Source of the DNA: Thermoanaerobaculia bacterium
Lineage (GTDB): Bacteria; Bacteroidota; Bacteroidia; Chitinophagales; Saprospiraceae
DNA length: 10,703 nt
Direction of reading: 5' to 3'
NCBI GenBank assembly: GCA_023151335.1
Contig: JAKLJF010000115.1
Location: 1 to 10,703 of the forward strand
Shown: in pieces, positions 6,177 to 10,703 of the stretch
Layout of the letters: the number at the start of each line of letters is the position of its first letter
How positions within the stretch are numbered: position 1 is the first letter of the stretch
The notes under the pieces: model-generated
Database searches by the model: none
What the model saw: only the letters and a program-made list of their open reading frames with translations
What the model was told of the DNA's origin: nothing
Made by a program: the position numbers and the translations under genes

Positions 6177-7580
6177 ATGAAAGATTTGAAAAAGTATTTT
6201 GATGCCAACCAGGAACGGTTCCTGGACGAATTACTCGAACTGCTGCGGATCCCTTCCGTCAGCGCCGATCCGAAATACAAAGCCGATGTGCGGCGTATGG
6301 CCGAGGCCACCGCGGCACACCTGCGGGCCGCGGGTGCTGACCAGGTGGAGGTTTGCCCGACGGCAGGTCACCCGATCGTGTACGGCGAAAAAATGGTGGA
6401 CCCGAAAGCCCCGACCGTGCTCGTGTATGGCCACTACGACGTACAGCCGCCCGATCCGCTCGACCTTTGGGACAGCCCGCCGTTTGAGCCGGTGGTAAAA
6501 AAAACGAAACTACACCCCAAGGGCGCCATTTTCGCCCGGGGCTCCTGCGACGATAAAGGACAGTTTTTTATGCATGTCAAGGCCTTCGAAGCCATGCTGA
6601 AACATAATGCCCTGCCCTGCAACGTCAAATTTATGATCGAAGGCGAAGAAGAAGTCGGCTCCAAAAACCTGGAGAAATATTGCCGCGACAACAAAAAGAA
6701 GCTCGCCTGCGACGTGGTGCTCATCTCCGACACCAGTATTATCGACAACAACACCCCCAGCCTCACCGTGGGCCTCCGCGGCCTGTGTTACATGGAGGTG
6801 GAAGTAACCGGCCCGAACAAAGACCTGCACTCCGGCGTTTATGGCGGCGCCGTGGCCAATCCCGCCAACACGCTCTGCCAGATGATCGCCTCCCTGCACG
6901 ATAAAAAGAACCGCGTGACCGTCAAAGGTTTTTACGACGACGTGGAAAAACTGAGCGCCAAGGAACGCAAACGCCTGAACGACGCGCCCTACGACGAAAA
7001 ACAATACATGAAAGACCTGGGGGTGGCAGAATTGCGCGGCGAAGCCGGGTATACGACCATAGAACGCACCGGCACTCGCCCCACGCTCGACGTGAACGGC
7101 ATCTGGGGCGGCTACACCGGCGAAGGCGCCAAAACGGTGCTGCCATCGAAAGCTTATGCTAAAATTTCCATGCGCCTGGTGCCCAATCAGGATCCGAAAA
7201 AAATCGAAAAACTGTTCCAGAAACACTTCGAAAGCCTGGCGCCCAAATCGGTAAAGGTAAAAGTATCGGCGCACCACGGCGGTTACCCGGTGGTGGTGCC
7301 CACCAACTCGGTGGAATACAAAGCCGCCGAAAAAGCCATGGAAACCGCCTTCGGCAAAAAACCGCTGCCCCAGCGCGGCGGCGGCAGTATCCCGATCGTG
7401 GCCATGTTCGACCAGGTGCTCGAAGCGCGCAGCGTACTCATGGGCTTCGGGCTGGATTCCGACGATATCCACTCGCCCAACGAACACTACGGCCTGTTCA
7501 ACTTTTACAAGGGCATCGAAACCATACCGTATTTTTATCAATATTACGCCGCTATGAGAGGCGGGAAGAAGAAGGTTTAG
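6177..7580 (+). CDS. M20-family metallodipeptidase
   Basis: A 467-residue cytosolic dizinc peptidase of the M20 family, closest in pattern to carnosinase/CNDP-like dipeptidases, which cleave dipeptides. Key residues: H86 and D88 in VYGHYDVQPPD, the bridging D125 in GSCDDKG, catalytic E158 and metal-binding E159 in EGEEEVGS, D185 in LISDTS, H218 in DLHSGVYGG, R333 in ISMRLVPNQDP and the metal ligand H432 in DIHSPNEH. The lid (dimerisation) domain lies at about 200-370 between the two halves of the catalytic domain. Length matches the family and no signal peptide is visible. It stands alone, 165 bp after pyrC, with no partner genes. Its last two codons and stop form the first, degenerate unit of a 10-bp tandem repeat that continues downstream. 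Exact substrates cannot be told from sequence; succinyl-diaminopimelate desuccinylase is less likely given the family pattern. Confidence 0.93.
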   Translation: MKDLKKYFDANQERFLDELLELLRIPSVSADPKYKADVRRMAEATAAHLRAAGADQVEVCPTAGHPIVYGEKMVDPKAPTVLVYGHYDVQPPDPLDLWDSPPFEPVVKKTKLHPKGAIFARGSCDDKGQFFMHVKAFEAMLKHNALPCNVKFMIEGEEEVGSKNLEKYCRDNKKKLACDVVLISDTSIIDNNTPSLTVGLRGLCYMEVEVTGPNKDLHSGVYGGAVANPANTLCQMIASLHDKKNRVTVKGFYDDVEKLSAKERKRLNDAPYDEKQYMKDLGVAELRGEAGYTTIERTGTRPTLDVNGIWGGYTGEGAKTVLPSKAYAKISMRLVPNQDPKKIEKLFQKHFESLAPKSVKVKVSAHHGGYPVVVPTNSVEYKAAEKAMETAFGKKPLPQRGGGSIPIVAMFDQVLEARSVLMGFGLDSDDIHSPNEHYGLFNFYKGIETIPYFYQYYAAMRGGKKKV

Positions 7581-7654
7581 AAGGGTTTAGAGGGGTTTAG
7601 AGGGGTTTAGAGGGGTTTAGAGGGGTTTAGAGGGGTTTAGAGGGTTTAGAGGGG
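7571..7654 (+). repeat. 10-bp tandem repeat AGGGGTTTAG starting at the dipeptidase stop codon
   Basis: The order is GAAGGTTTAG (7571-7580, containing the TAG stop), AAGGGTTTAG (7581-7590), five perfect AGGGGTTTAG units (7591-7640), a 9-bp AGGGTTTAG unit (7641-7649), and a final AGGGG. Five GGGG runs are spaced by TTTAGA loops of 6 nt, which fits a G-quadruplex motif on the sense strand. The 10-bp period places TAG in all three frames. Confidence 0.95.
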
Positions 7655-7688
7655 AACAAGAAAGCCTCAAAGAAAGTGCCTTTTATCC

Positions 7689-7696
7689 TACATTTG
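7689..7696 (+). promoter_or_regulatory. Possible -7 promoter element for metB
   Basis: TACATTTG matches the TAnnTTTG consensus exactly and reads toward metB, 120 bp upstream of its ATG. A transcript from here would carry the 36-bp inverted repeat at 7733-7805 in its leader. No convincing -33 TTG is seen at 19-21 bp. Confidence 0.4.
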
Positions 7697-7732
7697 CGGC
7701 CTTAATTCTAACATCACGGTTTAAAAATTGTA

Positions 7733-7805
7733 AATGTTTTGTTCATTTGGGGGTAAAAATGATTTTTTGAAAAAATCATTTTTACCCCCAAATGAACAAA
7801 ACATT
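7733..7805. repeat. Perfect 36-bp inverted repeat in the metB leader
   Basis: The left arm (7733-7768) and right arm (7770-7805) are exact reverse complements over 36 bp with only G7769 between them. The arms begin AATGTTTTGTTC and end with a T6/A6 core, and each contains GGGGGTAAAAATGA or its complement. In RNA the core would open to a small loop, leaving a stem of more than 30 bp. The element ends 10 nt before the metB ATG. Confidence 0.95.
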
Positions 7806-7815
7806 CCCCTGACAC

Positions 7816-8958
7816 ATGAAATTCGCTACAAAAGTCATCCACGCCGGCATCGAGCCGGATCCTTCCACGGGGGCTATTATGACCCCGATTTTTCAAACTT
7901 CCACCTACGCCCAGGAGGGCCTTGGCCGGCACAAGGGCTATGAATACGGGCGCACCCAAAATCCGACGCGCTCGGTGCTGGAAAAAAACCTGGCCGCCCT
8001 CGAAAACGGCGTCGACGCGATTTGTTTCGGCTCAGGGCTGGCCGCCCAGGATGCCGTGATCAAACTGCTCCAAACCGGCGACGAGGTGCTTTCCGTCAAC
8101 GACCTCTACGGCGGGTCTTACCGCCAAATGGTGCGCGTTTTTGGCCCCTGGGGACTGAAAAGCCGCTATATCGATATGGGCGATGCCGCCAAGGTGGAGG
8201 CACAGATCGGACCGGACACCAAAATGCTCTGGATCGAAACGCCCACCAATCCCATGCTCAACATCGTGGACATTGCGGCGGTGTGCGCCATAGCCCGCAA
8301 ACGCAATATCCTGACGGTGGTGGACAATACTTTTGCCTCTCCCTATCTGCAAAATCCGCTTGACCTCGGCGCCGATATTGTGCTGCATTCGGCCACGAAA
8401 TACATCGGCGGCCACTCCGACGTGGTGCACGGCTGCCTGATCGTAAAAGATGCCGAACTGGCCCAACGCCTACATTTTATCCAAAATGCTTCCGGCGCCG
8501 TACCGGGGCCGCAGGATTGTTTCCTGATCCTGCGCGGCATCAAAACCCTGCACCTGCGCGTGCAGCGCGCCTGCGAAAATGCCGAAACCATCGCGCGGTA
8601 CCTCGCCGCCCACCCGAAAGTGGCCAGGGTCATCTGGCCGGGTTTTGAACACCACCCGAACCACGCCGTGGCTAAAAAACAAATGCGCATGTTCGGCGCC
8701 ATGGTGTCTTTCGACCTGAAAAACAATACCCTGGAGGCTGCCCAAAAGGTGCTGGAAAATACTCGGCTGTTCTCCCTGGCCGAATCACTTGGCGGCGTAG
8801 AATCGCTGATCGGCCATCCGGCCAGCATGACGCACGCCAGCATCCCGCGGGAAGAACGCCTGAAAGTGGGGCTTACCGATTCGCTGATCCGGCTCAGTGT
8901 GGGTGTGGAAGATGCCGAAGACCTGATGGCTGACCTGGAGCGTTCATTGAGTGATTGA
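7816..8958 (+). CDS. metB: Cystathionine gamma-synthase / gamma-lyase family enzyme
   Basis: A 380-residue PLP enzyme of the Cys/Met metabolism family. Members join O-acylhomoserine with cysteine (gamma-synthase) or split cystathionine to cysteine (gamma-lyase). Visible residues: Y44 and R46 in YEYGRTQNPTR, which bind cofactor phosphate from the neighbouring subunit; the GSGLAA loop (72-77); DLYGG (96-100); D170 in VVDNTFASPY, which contacts the pyridine nitrogen; the Schiff-base K195 in HSATKYIGGHSD; SLGGVESLIGHPASMTH near 324; and the carboxylate-binding R359 in LIRLSVGVED. Synthase and lyase cannot be separated from sequence alone, so metB is a family-level symbol. Length is typical. ATG at 7816 directly precedes the conserved FATKVIHAG start. 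The leader carries a long perfect inverted repeat. The final codons (Leu-Ser-Asp-stop) lie inside an 8-bp repeat array. No SAM riboswitch was seen upstream. Confidence 0.92.
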   Translation: MKFATKVIHAGIEPDPSTGAIMTPIFQTSTYAQEGLGRHKGYEYGRTQNPTRSVLEKNLAALENGVDAICFGSGLAAQDAVIKLLQTGDEVLSVNDLYGGSYRQMVRVFGPWGLKSRYIDMGDAAKVEAQIGPDTKMLWIETPTNPMLNIVDIAAVCAIARKRNILTVVDNTFASPYLQNPLDLGADIVLHSATKYIGGHSDVVHGCLIVKDAELAQRLHFIQNASGAVPGPQDCFLILRGIKTLHLRVQRACENAETIARYLAAHPKVARVIWPGFEHHPNHAVAKKQMRMFGAMVSFDLKNNTLEAAQKVLENTRLFSLAESLGGVESLIGHPASMTHASIPREERLKVGLTDSLIRLSVGVEDAEDLMADLERSLSD

Positions 8959-8972
8959 GTGATTGAGTGATT
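8946..8972 (+). repeat. ATTGAGTG tandem repeat overlapping the metB 3' end
   Basis: Three perfect 8-bp ATTGAGTG units (8946-8969) plus a partial ATT. The metB codons for the last three residues and the TGA stop at 8956-8958 lie inside the array. The orientation is sense with respect to metB. Confidence 0.95.
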
Positions 8973-8979
8973 ATTTCAT

Positions 8980-8995
8980 ACGCCGCCTACGGCGT
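8980..8995. terminator. Short GC hairpin between the two 8-bp repeat arrays
   Basis: ACGCCG pairs with CGGCGT around a CCTA loop. It sits in the 48-bp spacer between inverted ATTGAGTG and CACTCAAT arrays, which can themselves pair to extend the structure. It lies between convergent genes, so a bidirectional terminator is plausible, although the flanks lack a clear U-run. Confidence 0.45.
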
Positions 8996-9020
8996 CGTAT
9001 CTAAGTTCGAGTGTTAAAAT

Positions 9021-9068
9021 CACTCAATCGCTCAATCACTCAATCACTCAATCACTCAATCACTCAAT
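9021..9068 (-). repeat. Six-unit 8-bp tandem repeat after the rhlE 3' end
   Basis: Six CACTCAAT units on the plus strand (9021-9068), the second being CGCTCAAT with one change. On the minus strand these read ATTGAGTG, the same unit and sense orientation as the array after metB. The array begins 5 nt past the rhlE stop (TAG at 9076-9074). Confidence 0.95.
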
Positions 9069-9073
9069 GTAAA

Positions 9074-10426
9074 CTATAACTGTGGCCTGGCCGGGGCGCC
9101 GCCTTTATTATTTCCCCAGCGGTTGCCCCAGCGGCGCCGGCGTTTTTTGCTGCCGGAAGCCGGGTTGGTATTTCCGGCAGTGGCGCCGGGTGCAGGGATG
9201 GGTTTATGAGCCGGCAGACCGGGCGCCGCTTTTACCGCGGGCGCCGGGCGCTGGCCTTTGGGCGGAAGCAAGGGCACGTGCGCGGTATTCTCCGGCTCGT
9301 ATGCGTGTCCGCCCACTACCGGCACCTGGAGGCCGATCAGTTGCTGGATGTCTTTCAGGTAGGCCCGCTCTTCGGTGTCACAAAACGACAGGGCTATACC
9401 CGAGGCCCCGGCGCGGCCGGTGCGGCCGATGCGGTGCACATAAGTTTCCGGCACGTTGGGCAGTTCGTAGTTGACCACGTGCGTCAGGTCGTCGATGTCG
9501 ATACCGCGCGCGGCAATGTCGGTAGCCACCAGTACGCGGATATCGCCGTTTTTAAACTGTTGCAGGGCGCGTACGCGGGCTTGTTGCGATTTGTTGCCGT
9601 GAATGGCTTCCGCGTAAATGCCTGCTTTGTCGAGGTCTTTGGCCAGTTTGTTGGCGCCGTGTTTGGTACGGGTAAAAATGAGGGCGGAAACGATTTCAGG
9701 ATTTTTCAATAAATGCACCAACAGGTGCTTTTTATCGCCTTTCTCCACAAAATAGACCGACTGGCGCACGGTTTCGGCGGTAGTGGCGATGGGCGTGACG
9801 GCCACGTGTGACGGGTCGGTAAGGATGCCGGAAGCCAGTTTCAGGATTTCGGGCGCCATGGTGGCGGAGAAAAACAGCGACTGGCGGCGGGCCGGCAGTT
9901 TGGCCAGCACGCGGCGCACATCGTGCACGAAACCCATGTCGAGCATACGGTCGGCTTCGTCGAGCACAAACCACTGAATGTGGTCGAGGCTGATAAAGCC
10001 CTGATTCATCAGGTCGAGCAGGCGGCCCGGCGTGGCTACCAGGATGTCGGTGCCCCGGTGCAGCGCGTCGGTTTGCGGCTTCTGTCCCACACCGCCAAAA
10101 ATAACGAGGTTGCGCAGGCCGGTGTATTTGCCGTAAGCGTCGAAACTTTCGCCGATCTGCAAGGCCAGCTCGCGGGTTGGCGTGAGCACCAGGCAGCGGA
10201 TACGGCGAACCGTACCCTGGGGCGCCGGGCGCTCGGCCAGCAATTGCAGGATAGGCAGGGCAAAAGCGGCCGTTTTACCGGTGCCGGTTTGTGCACAGCC
10301 AAGCAAATCTTTGTGTTGAAGGATAAGTGGAATGGATTGCGCCTGAATAGGCGTCGGGGTTTGGTAACCTTCGCTTTTTAGTGCGCGAAGGAGGGGCTCT
10401 GAAAGCCCTAAATTGTCAAAATTCAT
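9074..10426 (-). CDS. rhlE: DEAD-box ATP-dependent RNA helicase, RhlE type
   Basis: A 450-residue RNA helicase that unwinds short RNA duplexes in ribosome assembly and RNA turnover. Motifs in order: Q motif GYQTPTPIQ (20-28, with F3 upstream), Walker A AQTGTGKT (45-52), PTRELALQ (83-90), GG (111-112), TPGR (132-135), DEAD (156-159), SAT (187-189), the second RecA domain with IFTRTK (250-255), ATDIAARGIDID (301-312) and HRIGRTGR (331-338). The tail from about residue 375 is low-complexity, Pro/Ala-rich, and ends with a basic KKRRRRWGNRWGNNKGG stretch, likely for RNA binding. This matches RhlE-like proteins common in Bacteroidota. ATG at 10426 is preceded by A-rich sequence (TTTTAAAA) and leads straight into the Q-motif region. 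The gene converges with metB. A hairpin and a possible -7 element lie upstream. RhlE versus another DEAD-box subgroup is the only real uncertainty. Confidence 0.95.
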   Translation of the reverse strand: MNFDNLGLSEPLLRALKSEGYQTPTPIQAQSIPLILQHKDLLGCAQTGTGKTAAFALPILQLLAERPAPQGTVRRIRCLVLTPTRELALQIGESFDAYGKYTGLRNLVIFGGVGQKPQTDALHRGTDILVATPGRLLDLMNQGFISLDHIQWFVLDEADRMLDMGFVHDVRRVLAKLPARRQSLFFSATMAPEILKLASGILTDPSHVAVTPIATTAETVRQSVYFVEKGDKKHLLVHLLKNPEIVSALIFTRTKHGANKLAKDLDKAGIYAEAIHGNKSQQARVRALQQFKNGDIRVLVATDIAARGIDIDDLTHVVNYELPNVPETYVHRIGRTGRAGASGIALSFCDTEERAYLKDIQQLIGLQVPVVGGHAYEPENTAHVPLLPPKGQRPAPAVKAAPGLPAHKPIPAPGATAGNTNPASGSKKRRRRWGNRWGNNKGGAPARPQL

Positions 10427-10440
10427 TTTTAAAATAAGTT

Positions 10441-10470
10441 GATGTGTACCGAAAAAGTGCGCTACACATC
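10441..10470 (-). promoter_or_regulatory. Stem-loop in the rhlE leader
   Basis: GATGTGTA (10441-10448) and TACACATC (10463-10470) form an 8-bp perfect stem with a 14-nt loop. It ends 14 nt upstream of the rhlE start, close enough to affect ribosome access. DEAD-box helicase genes are often controlled through structured leaders, so a regulatory role is possible but unproven. Confidence 0.4.
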
Positions 10471-10546
10471 GTTACCATCGGGGCCGGTTTTTGGGTAAAA
10501 ACTGCGTGATTCGTGTGCAAAAGCATCTTCTTTTGGTGAATTGGGA

Positions 10547-10554
10547 CAAAGATA
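10547..10554 (-). promoter_or_regulatory. Possible -7 promoter element for rhlE
   Basis: On the minus strand TATCTTTG matches the TAnnTTTG consensus exactly. A TTTG lies upstream (10572-10569) but only 14 nt away, shorter than the usual 19-20 nt spacing. If used, the leader would be roughly 110 nt and would include the stem-loop at 10441-10470. Confidence 0.4.
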
Positions 10555-10591
10555 CGGGGAAAATATGACAAATGCGAATATTGGCGGTATT

Positions 10592-10697
10592 GGCAGGAGC
10601 GAAGATCAATTCCTGCCTTGCCCTAGAATGAACTGCGCTCAAAGCCCGATGCCGGTGACTTAGTACTACTTGTGGTTGGAGGTGTCACCGCTCCTGC
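10592..10697. repeat. Nested inverted repeats at the right edge
   Basis: GCAGGAGCG (10593-10601) is mirrored by CGCTCCTGC (10689-10697), a 9-bp inverted repeat about 105 bp overall. Inside, GGCAGGA (10592-10598) can pair instead with TCCTGCC (10611-10617), and CGGTGAC (10653-10659) pairs with GTCACCG (10684-10690). No gene was recognised in the segment. It could be a small palindromic element, a structured RNA, or the end of an element continuing off the window. Confidence 0.45.
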
Positions 10698-10703
10698 GTC
10701 GCG

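Noticed and set aside
6510..7541. 343-codon minus-strand open frame
   Set aside because: It is antisense to the M20 dipeptidase, which has all its metal and catalytic residues. The translation is His/Val/Phe-rich in the way of GC-biased shadow frames.
7571..7654. TTTAGAGGGG repeat considered as telomere-like or replicon-end sequence
   Set aside because: It is internal to the chromosome between two housekeeping genes, short, and begins in a stop codon. Resemblance to eukaryotic telomere repeats is superficial.
7733..7805. Long inverted repeat considered as the intrinsic terminator of the dipeptidase gene
   Set aside because: It lies 150 bp past the stop, has no U-run after the stem, is much longer than usual terminators, and sits 10 nt from the metB start.
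7697..7815. SAM or other Met-related riboswitch before metB
   Set aside because: No SAM-I, SAM-II or S-box conserved blocks were found. The leader is dominated by the inverted repeat.
8946..9068. Repeat arrays considered as a CRISPR
   Set aside because: The 8-bp units are directly adjacent with no spacers, and no cas gene is in the window.

Overview
The window looks like ordinary chromosomal sequence from a member of the Bacteroidota, plausibly the Saprospiria/Cytophagia side of the phylum because the coding regions are GC-rich. Three things point there. There is a TonB-dependent receptor of the Bacteroidota type. Shine-Dalgarno sequences are absent, with starts preceded by A/T-rich leaders. 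Several intergenic regions contain exact matches to the phylum's TAnnTTTG -7 promoter element. The species assignment is inference; the gene calls rest on motifs visible in the translations.

Left part (1-2716). A minus-strand unit reads, in transcription order: a NadR-like P-loop kinase (2664-2068), a clear TPP riboswitch (2066-1993), a leader hairpin, and a TonB-dependent outer-membrane receptor (start 1923) that stays open through the left edge. The riboswitch makes the receptor a likely thiamine (or thiamine phosphate) importer. The kinase gene carries a perfect 33-bp palindrome inserted in frame.

Middle (2717-4676). A conserved Bacteroidota protein of unknown function (194 aa) is followed by era, the ribosome-assembly GTPase. 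About 400 bp of AT-rich DNA with no recognisable gene comes next.

Right part (4677-10703). Three plus-strand genes follow as separate units: pyrC (dihydroorotase), an M20-family dipeptidase, and a cystathionine gamma-synthase/lyase (metB-like). The minus-strand DEAD-box RNA helicase gene rhlE converges on metB. These are housekeeping genes of pyrimidine synthesis, peptide turnover, sulfur amino acid metabolism and RNA remodelling, with no sign of a shared pathway.

The unusual content lies between and inside the genes. A perfect 36-bp inverted repeat with a 1-nt centre sits in the metB leader. A 10-bp G-rich tandem array (AGGGGTTTAG) grows out of the dipeptidase stop codon. 8-bp ATTGAGTG arrays follow both metB and rhlE, each in the sense orientation of its own gene. 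Both array types put stop codons in all three frames. No mobile element, CRISPR array, tRNA, rRNA or defence system was recognised.
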